DNA from: an uncultured Gemmatimonadota bacterium | GTDB lineage: Bacteria; Gemmatimonadota; Gemmatimonadetes; Gemmatimonadales; GWC2-71-9 | Length of the DNA: 5,432 nt | NCBI GenBank assembly: GCA_946479825.1 | Contig: CAMLHU010000159.1 | Location: 1-5,432, forward strand | Direction of reading: 5' to 3' | Part shown: positions 1-4,285 of the stretch, one piece after another | How positions within the stretch are numbered: position 1 is the stretch's first letter | Layout of the letters: each line of letters begins with the position of its first letter | Translations under genes and position numbers: made by a program | The notes under the pieces: model-generated | What the model was told of the DNA's origin: nothing | Databases searched by the model: none | Seen by the model: only the letters and a program-made list of their open reading frames with translations

Positions 1-49
1 CCCTGACCACTGACCCCTGACCACTGACCCCTGACCCCTGACCCCTGAC
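1..49. repeat. Heptamer tandem array, CCCTGAC type
   Basis: Seven consecutive 7-bp units with no indels: CCCTGAC, CACTGAC, CCCTGAC, CACTGAC, then CCCTGAC three times. The array may continue left of the window. It lies upstream of the small membrane-protein gene at 130 and is C-rich on that gene's sense strand, like the other arrays found before start codons here. Its unit differs in sequence from the GTTCACC arrays further right but shares the 7-bp period. Nothing clear is seen in 50-129 apart from the start region of the next gene. Confidence 0.9.
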
Positions 50-129
50 CCCCACCCAACGAAACTATCCCCCACGCCGTTCCGTACTGAAACACAGTCA
101 CCCCTGTTCCCCTTAGCCGGATCGGAACC

Positions 130-396
130 GTGTTCAACTTCATTCGCCTGGGGCTCATCGTCGTCGGGGGCCTGGTCGGCTTCACGCTGGCCCGCCGGTA
201 TGTCCGCACCCGCCTCCGCTTCGTGGACGCGGTGCGGTCGCCCATCGCCCCCTGGGTCGCGGGATTGATCGCGGCGGTCATCGCCTACCCGCTCGCCCTC
301 CTGCCGTTCGTCACCACCGGCGCCACGATGCTCTTCGGCATCGGCACCGGGCTCGGCACCGCCAGCGGGGTCAAGGCGCTCAAGCGGGGAGAGTAG
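130..396 (+). CDS. Small hydrophobic membrane protein, unknown function
   Basis: This is an 88-residue protein starting at GTG (130-132) and ending with TAG. It has a hydrophobic segment at about residues 4-21, rich in Gly and Val, followed by a basic stretch (residues 22-30, with five Arg). A longer hydrophobic region follows at about residues 38-80, which could be one or two further membrane passes. Its end is Gly-rich (GIGTGLG), and the tail KALKRGE is charged. The positive-inside rule would place the Arg-rich loop in the cytoplasm. No ideal ribosome binding site is seen; the bases before the GTG are only weakly purine-rich. I do not recognise the family. The transmembrane pattern and the lack of a better frame here support a real gene. 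The TAG is followed after 10 bases by a G-rich heptamer array. Confidence 0.72.
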   Translation: MFNFIRLGLIVVGGLVGFTLARRYVRTRLRFVDAVRSPIAPWVAGLIAAVIAYPLALLPFVTTGATMLFGIGTGLGTASGVKALKRGE

Positions 397-406
397 GGGG
401 CGGGCC

Positions 407-477
407 GGTGAACGGTAAGAGGTGAACGGTGAACGGGAAGGGCGTGTACGGTGCGCGGGAAGGCGTGAACGGTGATC
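407..477. repeat. Degenerate heptamer array, GGTGAAC orientation
   Basis: Imperfect 7-bp units follow the stop of the small membrane-protein gene. Units at 407, 421 and 428 are exact GGTGAAC. Variants are GGTAAGA (414), GGGAAGG (435 and 457), CGTGTAC (443), GGTGCGC (450), CGTGAAC (464) and GGTGATC (471). One extra base at 442 shifts the phase. On the sense strand of the gene just upstream the array is G-rich. No convincing coding sequence occupies this gap; short open frames across it consist of translated repeats. Confidence 0.85.
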
Positions 478-543
478 GGGGCGTCGGATCCGCTGACCGT
501 CTCGATCGGTTCGCCGTTCACCGCTTCCCGTTCACTCTTCACC
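421..543. repeat. Long inverted repeat made by two opposed heptamer arrays
   Basis: The left arm 421-440 matches the reverse complement of 524-543 at 18 of 20 positions, including 12 perfect pairs (429-440 with 524-535). The intervening stretch is 83 bases. It could fold in RNA or single-stranded DNA as a long stem. It separates the membrane-protein gene from the YggX-like gene, so it could end the upstream transcript or insulate the two genes. It has no T-run, so it is not a classical intrinsic terminator. The structure follows from one array being the reverse-complement type of the other. Confidence 0.65.
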
Positions 544-571
544 GTTCTCCCTTCACCGTTGTACCTTCCCC
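516..571. repeat. Heptamer array, GTTCACC orientation, abutting a start codon
   Basis: Eight gap-free 7-bp units: GTTCACC, GCTTCCC, GTTCACT, CTTCACC, GTTCTCC, CTTCACC, GTTGTAC and CTTCCCC. This is the reverse-complement type of the array at 407-477. The last unit ends three bases before the ATG at 575, so the normal Shine-Dalgarno position of the YggX-like gene is filled with pyrimidine-rich repeat and no purine-rich site is present. Confidence 0.88.
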
Positions 572-574
572 CGC

Positions 575-808
575 ATGTCCGACACCATCACCTGCGCCCG
601 CTGCGGCCAGACCGCCGCCCGAATGGCCTTCAAGCCGTTCCAGAACGAGCTCGGCCAGCAGCTCTACGACACCATCTGCGCCGCCTGCTGGGCCGAGTGG
701 ACCAAGCGGCAGCAGCAGCTCATCAACCACTACGCCCTCGATCCCCGCACTCCCGAAGCTCGCCAGTTCCTGGTGGGGGCGGTCCGGGAGTTCTTCGGAG
801 TGGTGTGA
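575..808 (+). CDS. YggX-like Fe(2+)-trafficking protein with two CxxC pairs
   Basis: This 77-residue protein resembles the YggX / Fe(2+)-trafficking family, whose members are about 80-90 residues. Family members are linked to protection of Fe-S proteins against oxidative damage and to labile iron handling in the cytoplasm. Supporting features are Cys7, in the place of the conserved N-terminal Cys of YggX; the ELGQQLYD stretch (residues 25-32, compare ELG-(K/Q)-x-(I/L)-Y in the family); W39 and W42 followed by QQQLIN (46-51); and an FL...FFG end (65-75). Beyond classical YggX it has C7-x2-C10 and C35-x2-C38, a possible four-Cys zinc-ribbon-like or rubredoxin-like metal site. I recall similar four-Cys homologues outside Proteobacteria, so the variant may be a known sub-branch. 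The start is the ATG at 575, which leaves Cys7 in its expected place. No Shine-Dalgarno is visible. The TGA stop lies within the first unit of a downstream heptamer array. Confidence 0.85.
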   Translation: MSDTITCARCGQTAARMAFKPFQNELGQQLYDTICAACWAEWTKRQQQLINHYALDPRTPEARQFLVGAVREFFGVV

Positions 809-809
809 C

Positions 810-830
810 GGTGAGCGGTGAGGGGTAAGC
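810..830. repeat. Heptamer array, GGTGAGC orientation, after a stop codon
   Basis: The units are GGTGAGC, GGTGAGG and GGTAAGC. The preceding seven bases (803-809, GTGTGAC) look like another unit and contain the TGA stop of the YggX-like gene. The array is G-rich on the sense strand of that gene. A decayed GGGGGGTAAGC continuation follows to about 841. Confidence 0.8.
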
Positions 831-870
831 GGGGGGTAAGCCGACATCGGCGGAAGTTGGCCAAGTAAGA

Positions 871-917
871 GGTGAGCGGGAGGTAGGCCAGCGTCGATGG
901 CTTACCTCCCGCTCACC
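871..917. terminator. 19-bp hairpin between convergent genes, possible bidirectional terminator
   Basis: The left arm 871-889 (GGTGAGCGGGAGGTAGGCC) pairs with 899-917 with a single mismatch, which would be a G-U pair in RNA read from the plus strand. The loop is nine bases (890-898). It lies between the TGA of the YggX-like gene (808) and the stop of the outer-membrane protein gene (928), so both transcripts would run into it. No T-run follows the stem on either strand, so intrinsic termination of the classical kind is uncertain. The arms are themselves heptamer-type sequence (GGTGAGC, GGGAGGT). Confidence 0.6.
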
Positions 918-927
918 GCACCAGCCC

Positions 928-1893
928 CTAAAAACTCCTCCCGATCTTGAACACCGCGTCGATGGCCGGACTTGTCGGGATGAGGTCCTCGGTCATCCCG
1001 AACCGCCATTCGCTCGCGCCCCTGGTCCGGAGCAGGAAGCCGTAGTCGAAGCTGAGCTCGGAGCGTTCGAGGCTCGGGAATCCGGCATCGTGGTAGTACG
1101 AGGTGTGGTAGAACAGGTTCCCGAACATCCCCCACCGTCCCGCGAAGCGCCACCGCACGCCCGACGTGATCGCCGCGAAGGTGGTCCGCTCGTAGTCCGC
1201 GAGCGGCCCCGAGCCCTTGGGCGTCCAGCCGAGGTTGAGGCTGCCTTCGTAGACCAACCGGGGATGGAGCCGGGCGCGCCAGGTGTTGAGGAGGCTCACA
1301 GACGGCACGCCGCGGGCATAGCCGACACCCCCGCCGGCCGTGGGGAGCGTCAGCGAGATCGCCGACTGGGCGTCGGGGCCGTGGCGGAGGCCGACGGTGA
1401 CCCGCACGTCGCCGAGCGAGGGGTCGAGCGGCCCGCGGACGAGGGTATCGCCGGGAAGCTCGACCCGGTAGGCGAATGCGTTCCTCGGGCGGAGCTGTCG
1501 CTCCGGAATGCGGATGCCCAGGAGGCCGTGGTACCAGTCGAGGAAGCCATCCATCACCCCGGCGTACACCGAGCTCACCGGCACGTCCACGGCGACGAAC
1601 CCATCCCTCCCCAGCCCGTGCTCCGCGTTCAGGTGGATCGTCGCGGCTTCGGCGTCGAGCAGGTAGGTCCGCCCGTCGTCCGCGACGCTCCACTCGATCA
1701 TGTTGCCGTAGTCGAGCTCGGTGGCGAACCGCCAGCCGGCGTGCGCCGGGCGGAACGGCTCGAAATAGAGTCCGCTCCGCGAGACCGCGACCGGATTGAT
1801 GGAATAGTGCGCCGGCAGCCCGCCGTCGCTCTGGGCGGCGAGGGGGAGCGCGATCGTGAGCAGGAGGGTGGTGGCGAAAAAGGGGCGGAGCAC
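928..1893 (-). CDS. DUF3187-like predicted outer-membrane beta-barrel protein
   Basis: This 321-residue protein has a clear signal peptide (residues 1-20, LPLAA then Q21). The mature part alternates polar and aromatic residues as beta-barrel strands do, for example around WRFATELDY (54-62), FGNLFYHTSYYH and SFDYGFLLR. It ends in FKIGRSF with a terminal Phe, the usual barrel-assembly signal. The stretch GVMDGFLDWYHGLLGI (112-127), followed by a Pro/Arg-rich loop and later LGDVRVTVGLRHG, resembles my memory of the DUF3187 family, whose function is not known. The start is GTG at 1893, chosen because the signal peptide begins there; no clear Shine-Dalgarno precedes it. It lies 87 bases after the PDZ gene on the same strand and may be its operon neighbour or have its own promoter. 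The family call is from recall; the outer-membrane call is better supported. Confidence 0.82.
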   Translation of the reverse strand: MLRPFFATTLLLTIALPLAAQSDGGLPAHYSINPVAVSRSGLYFEPFRPAHAGWRFATELDYGNMIEWSVADDGRTYLLDAEAATIHLNAEHGLGRDGFVAVDVPVSSVYAGVMDGFLDWYHGLLGIRIPERQLRPRNAFAYRVELPGDTLVRGPLDPSLGDVRVTVGLRHGPDAQSAISLTLPTAGGGVGYARGVPSVSLLNTWRARLHPRLVYEGSLNLGWTPKGSGPLADYERTTFAAITSGVRWRFAGRWGMFGNLFYHTSYYHDAGFPSLERSELSFDYGFLLRTRGASEWRFGMTEDLIPTSPAIDAVFKIGRSF

Positions 1894-1909
1894 GGAGGGG
1901 AAAGACAGC

Positions 1910-1936
1910 GGGGCCCGACCGGTCAGTCAAGGCCCC
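1910..1936 (-). promoter_or_regulatory. Hairpin in the leader of the outer-membrane protein gene
   Basis: The six-base arms GGGGCC (1910-1915) and GGCCCC (1931-1936) enclose a loop that contains the palindrome GACCGGTC (1917-1924). The structure lies 17-43 bases upstream of the GTG start of the outer-membrane protein gene. It could be an operator-like palindrome or an RNA hairpin in the leader. In DNA this GC-rich a six-base stem may arise by chance. Confidence 0.25.
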
Positions 1937-1953
1937 GCCATCCTGCGATGTCC

Positions 1954-1973
1954 GGGCCGCGCGTGCGCGGCCC
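1954..1973 (-). terminator. GC-rich hairpin directly after the PDZ gene
   Basis: The arms GGGCCGCGC (1954-1962) and GCGCGGCCC (1965-1973) are perfectly complementary. In RNA this would be about eight pairs with a four-base loop. It starts eight bases beyond the TGA of the PDZ gene on the minus strand. There is no T-run, so it is at best a GC-stem terminator, a pause or a 3'-end protecting structure. It could lower expression of the downstream outer-membrane protein gene relative to the sigma/anti-sigma/PDZ genes. Confidence 0.4.
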
Positions 1974-1980
1974 CCGCCGT

Positions 1981-2928
1981 TCACTCCCCGCCGTCGTCGG
2001 TGTTGAACGAGGGCGTCGGCCAGAAGGGGCGATCCCAGTCGGCTTTGCCCGCCACGGTGACGCGCTTGTGGTCGCGCATCACGTCGAGCTTGAGGCTCTC
2101 GCCGTTCTCGTACGACTGCAGGATCCGCAGCAGCTGGTCCACGTTCGCGGGCTTGCGGCCGTCCACGCTCAGGATCACGTCGCCGGCCTTGAGCGCGAGC
2201 GCCGCGGAATCGGGGACGCTCAGCACCAGCACGCCGTCGGTGACGCCGAAGTAGCGGCCGAGGTCGGGATTGATCGGGGCGAATTCCATGTCGCCGAGGG
2301 GCGAGCCGATCCGGAGATAGACCTTGTCGCGGGTGACCTGGAAGGGCATCCGGAACGGCCCCGGGCCCATCCGCGCGAGGTCGGTCGGCTCGGGGAGGTC
2401 GACGCGGTACTTGAACGCCCCACCCGGCGCCTCGCGGAAGACGAACGGCCCGGCGCTGTCGTCGCCCGAGAAGGAGTAGGTCACGAACCCGCCCAGGTCC
2501 GCGGCGACGAGCTGGACGGTCTTCCGGTCCTTGCCGCGCCGATACTCGAGGCTGGCGGTATCGCCGGGGCTCAGCTTGCTGGCGAGCTCGACGAGCTTGA
2601 GGCCGGGCTGCGAGCCCTGGTCGTCGTCGGAGCTCCTGGGCGCGCCGCCGACCAGGCTGGTGCCGTTGAACCGGGTGATGATGTCGCCCACCACGAGGCC
2701 GGCCTTGGCCGCCGGGCCGCCGGGGGTGACGCCCTGCACCGTGGCGCCGATCGAGTCGTTCGGTCCCGGTCGCACGTCCACCACCACCCCGATGCGTCCG
2801 CGGCCGCTCACCGTCACGTTGAGCAGCTTCTCGGCCCTGCGATTCTCGGCGGCGGGCTTGCGCTGCGCGACCACCGGTGCCGCGACCAACGTGAGCCCTG
2901 CGGCGGCGAACACGATCTGCTTGAACAT
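1981..2928 (-). CDS. Secreted protein with two PDZ domains, no protease domain
   Basis: This 315-residue protein starts with a signal peptide (residues 1-21, ending PVVAQ), so it is predicted to be periplasmic. PDZ domain 1 spans about 44-141: GRIGV, then GGPAAKAGLVVGDIITRFNG (70-89), a classical PDZ core. An acidic insert, SSDDDQ (99-104), follows. Residues 142-222 are a linker with aromatic and charged stretches that I do not recognise. PDZ domain 2 spans about 226-294: YFGV, then ALKAGDVILSVDGRKP (245-260). No trypsin-like catalytic triad, metalloprotease HExxH or other enzyme motif is present, so it is not HtrA/DegP, DegS or RseP. The frame is open upstream to 3117, but that part overlaps the anti-sigma gene. 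Of two adjacent ATGs (2931 and 2928) the second has better spacing (6 bases) to GGGAG. It follows the anti-sigma gene by 16 bases and is probably co-transcribed. A role in recognising exposed C-termini or scaffolding for the stress module is inference. Confidence 0.9.
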   Translation of the reverse strand: MFKQIVFAAAGLTLVAAPVVAQRKPAAENRRAEKLLNVTVSGRGRIGVVVDVRPGPNDSIGATVQGVTPGGPAAKAGLVVGDIITRFNGTSLVGGAPRSSDDDQGSQPGLKLVELASKLSPGDTASLEYRRGKDRKTVQLVAADLGGFVTYSFSGDDSAGPFVFREAPGGAFKYRVDLPEPTDLARMGPGPFRMPFQVTRDKVYLRIGSPLGDMEFAPINPDLGRYFGVTDGVLVLSVPDSAALALKAGDVILSVDGRKPANVDQLLRILQSYENGESLKLDVMRDHKRVTVAGKADWDRPFWPTPSFNTDDGGE

Positions 2929-2934
2929 CATCCG

Positions 2935-2939
2935 CTCCC
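2935..2939 (-). promoter_or_regulatory. Ribosome binding site of the PDZ gene
   Basis: GGGAG lies six bases before the ATG at 2928 and three bases before the ATG at 2931. The spacing favours 2928 as the start. It sits in the short gap between the anti-sigma stop (2945) and the PDZ gene. Confidence 0.7.
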
Positions 2940-2944
2940 GGGGC

Positions 2945-3550
2945 TCAGAGCCCCACGTTGCTTGCGTGCGTAAGGTGGACGTCCACGAGGGCGTCCAGCA
3001 GGCCGACCCGCTGGCGCCACAGGTCGAGCGTCCGGACGTCGTTGGTCGGCGCGTCGGGCTCCAGCTGCATCTGCTGGATCTGCCGGTCGAGGTCGGCGAT
3101 CCGCGCCTCGAGCTCACTCGCCACCTGGGCGGTGGTGAGGTCGCTGGCGCGCTGCTCCGGATGGAGCCGGTGGAGTTCCTGCTCCAGCGCCGACGACTGG
3201 GTCATCGCCTGCTGGATCTGCTGTTCCGCGGCCACCGCGCCGGGGCGGGCCAGGTCGCCCGCCACCACCACGAGGGCGACCGAGGCCGCGAGCGCCAGCG
3301 TGCCCATCCCCACCCACCGGCTCCGCTGGACCCGGCGCGCCTGCTCGATCCCGGCCGACACCGCCGGCCAGCGGTCGCGGGCGGGGCGGAGCGCCGGCAG
3401 CGCCTTGAGCCGGGCCACCCGCTGGTGCAGGCGTTCGAACTCCGCGCGGCACTCGGCGCACGCCTCGATATGGGCCCGCGCGGCGGCGGTACCCGGCTCC
3501 GCCCCCGCTTCGCGGAGGCCCACGATCTGTTCCAGGGTAAGGTGCGTCAC
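2945..3550 (-). CDS. Transmembrane anti-sigma factor with zinc-binding ZAS motif (zf-HC2 type)
   Basis: This 201-residue protein is the presumed partner of the adjacent ECF sigma factor. Its cytoplasmic N-terminal domain carries H27-x3-C31-x2-C34, the Hx3CxxC motif of zinc-associated anti-sigma factors. A single membrane segment lies at about 79-97 (WVGMGTLALAASVALVVVA). The outer part is predicted coiled coil, rich in Glu, Gln and Leu (about 109-163), followed by a shorter helix (about 173-190). By family knowledge the N-terminal domain binds the sigma factor and keeps it inactive until a signal is sensed. The start is the GTG at 3550, which overlaps the sigma stop as GTGA, implying translational coupling, and has a strong upstream GGAGGAG. 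The frame stays open upstream to 3859, but that part is shadow sequence of the sigma gene. No outer ligand-binding domain is recognised; the coiled coil could mediate dimerisation or contact with the PDZ protein. Confidence 0.92.
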   Translation of the reverse strand: MTHLTLEQIVGLREAGAEPGTAAARAHIEACAECRAEFERLHQRVARLKALPALRPARDRWPAVSAGIEQARRVQRSRWVGMGTLALAASVALVVVAGDLARPGAVAAEQQIQQAMTQSSALEQELHRLHPEQRASDLTTAQVASELEARIADLDRQIQQMQLEPDAPTNDVRTLDLWRQRVGLLDALVDVHLTHASNVGL

Positions 3551-4086
3551 TGGTCCGTCTCCTCCCCCAGCCAGCGGCGCAGCTTCCGGTGCGCCCGGGC
3601 CAGCTGAGACTTCGAAAAGCTCGGCGTCTTGTCCATCAGCGCCGCGATCTCCTCGTGGGTGTAGCCCTCGACGTCGTGGAGCCACACCACCGCCCGCGAG
3701 GTCTCGGGCAGCCGCTCGAGCGCCGCCTCGAGGTCCATCCGCAGGAGCTCGTCCCCCGGGCGCGCCGGATGCAGCTCGTCGTTGAGCTCGTCGGTGTCGC
3801 GGTACTTGTTCCGCCGCAGGCGCATCAGCGCCTTGCTCGCCGCGATGGTCCGGACCCATCCCCAGAGGCTCCCCTCCCCGCGGTACTGCCGGATCGAGCG
3901 GTGCACCTCGAGGAAGGTCTCCTGCAGCACGTCCTCGGCATCCTCCGCCGTCCGGCAGATCCGGCGGGCCAGGGTGTAGACCGGCCCCTCGAACGCCCGG
4001 TAGAGCGACTCGAAGCCCCCGGGGTCGCCCGAACGGGCCCGGGCCAGGATCGCGTCTGCGTCGGCCAGCAGGAGGGAATCCGTCAT
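3547..4086 (-). CDS. ECF-family RNA polymerase sigma factor (sigma-70 family)
   Basis: This 179-residue cytoplasmic protein has the normal ECF length. Region 2 spans about 25-93: FESLYRAFEGPVYTLARRI, then DAEDVLQETFLEV (49-61), the core-polymerase-binding region 2.2 motif, then GSLWGWVRTIAASKALMRLRR, the -10 recognition part. A short acidic linker follows (97-118). Region 4 spans about 119-172: LEAALERLPETSRAVVWLHDVEGYTHEEIAALM and a recognition helix with SKSQLARAHRKLRRWL. The start is the ATG at 4086, five bases after an AGG; the GTG directly before it (4089) would leave only two. It is first in a minus-strand operon, overlaps the anti-sigma gene by four bases and is divergent from the MbfA-like gene. 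ECF factors often activate their own promoter, but no promoter could be picked out in the leader. Confidence 0.96.
   Translation of the reverse strand: MTDSLLLADADAILARARSGDPGGFESLYRAFEGPVYTLARRICRTAEDAEDVLQETFLEVHRSIRQYRGEGSLWGWVRTIAASKALMRLRRNKYRDTDELNDELHPARPGDELLRMDLEAALERLPETSRAVVWLHDVEGYTHEEIAALMDKTPSFSKSQLARAHRKLRRWLGEETDQ
3559..3565 (-). promoter_or_regulatory. Ribosome binding site of the anti-sigma gene, inside the sigma gene
   Basis: GGAGGAG lies eight bases before the GTG start at 3550, within the last codons of the sigma factor gene. It decides the start of the anti-sigma factor and, with the GTGA overlap, suggests coupled and stoichiometric translation of the two partners. Confidence 0.78.
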
Positions 4087-4136
4087 CACGGCCTAAAGAT
4101 GCGGCAGGAAGGCGGTTGGTTGCAGGGGAGGCGGTG

Positions 4137-4171
4137 GTTGGGCGATGGTCGTTGGACGTTGGACGCTGGCC
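4137..4171. repeat. Heptamer array, GTTGGAC type, upstream of the sigma gene
   Basis: Five gap-free 7-bp units on the plus strand: GTTGGGC, GATGGTC, GTTGGAC, GTTGGAC and GCTGGCC. On the sense strand of the sigma gene (minus) they read as C-rich GTCCAAC-type units, in line with the C-rich arrays before the other starts. The stretch 4090-4136 between array and gene is rich in GGTTGG/GGCGG-like sequence and may be more decayed repeat. Confidence 0.72.
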
Positions 4172-4185
4172 AGCGAGACAAGTTG

Positions 4186-4214
4186 TTGTCCTGCTTACTC
4201 TTATTCGATATTGC
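4186..4214 (+). promoter_or_regulatory. Possible sigma-70 promoter for the MbfA-like gene
   Basis: TTGTCC (4186-4191) is four of six to TTGACA. After a 17-base spacer comes TATTGC (4209-4214), three of six to TATAAT. The pair lies in a noticeably AT-richer patch (about 4181-4213) between the two opposed heptamer arrays, which is where a promoter for the plus-strand gene would be expected. Gemmatimonadota promoters are poorly characterised, so this is only a candidate. Confidence 0.25.
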
Positions 4215-4229
4215 CGGCCACCCTCCCCC

Positions 4230-4271
4230 GTTCACCCTTCCCCGTTTACCGTTCACCGATCCACCCTACCC
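4230..4271. repeat. Heptamer array, GTTCACC orientation, upstream of the MbfA-like gene
   Basis: The units are GTTCACC, CTTCCCC, GTTTACC and GTTCACC, followed by two degenerate units (GATCCAC, CCTACCC). It ends 14 bases before the ATG at 4286. It has the same type and orientation as the array before the YggX-like gene and is C-rich on the gene's sense strand. Confidence 0.82.
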
Positions 4272-4285
4272 CCGGAACCCTGCTG

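Noticed and set aside
407..571. CRISPR array
   Set aside because: The period is only 7 bp with no spacers of 30-40 bases, and no cas genes are present.
429..828. Overlapping plus-strand open frames across the repeat region and the YggX-like gene
   Set aside because: Their sequences are translated repeats followed by Pro/Ser/Arg-rich shadow of the YggX-like frame, with no family signal.
1981..2928. HtrA/DegP-type protease
   Set aside because: Only PDZ domains are present. There is no trypsin-like domain with His-Asp-Ser and the length before PDZ1 is just the signal peptide and about 20 residues.
1090..2973. A 627-residue open frame on the plus strand opposite the outer-membrane protein and PDZ genes
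   Set aside because: The translation is low-complexity, rich in Arg, Glu, Gly and Ala with no domain, as expected from the complement of GC-rich codons. The minus-strand proteins have signal peptides and clear PDZ domains.
2929..3117. N-terminal extension of the PDZ protein to 3117
   Set aside because: The extension is Ser/Arg/Thr-rich, lies fully on the anti-sigma gene and would hide the signal peptide that starts at 2928.
2531..3607. Further plus-strand open frames opposite the PDZ, anti-sigma and sigma genes
   Set aside because: These are shadows of high GC content. The minus strand encodes recognisable ECF sigma and ZAS anti-sigma motifs over the same bases.
3551..3859. N-terminal extension of the anti-sigma factor to 3859
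   Set aside because: The extension is Arg/Gly/Ala-rich shadow sequence of the sigma gene. The GTG at 3550 has a strong ribosome binding site and gives the expected anti-sigma N-terminus.
4145..4285. N-terminal extension of the MbfA-like protein to 4145
   Set aside because: It translates the heptamer arrays and the AT-rich patch into a Pro/Ser-rich sequence unlike the family, whose ferritin-like helix begins just after the ATG at 4286.
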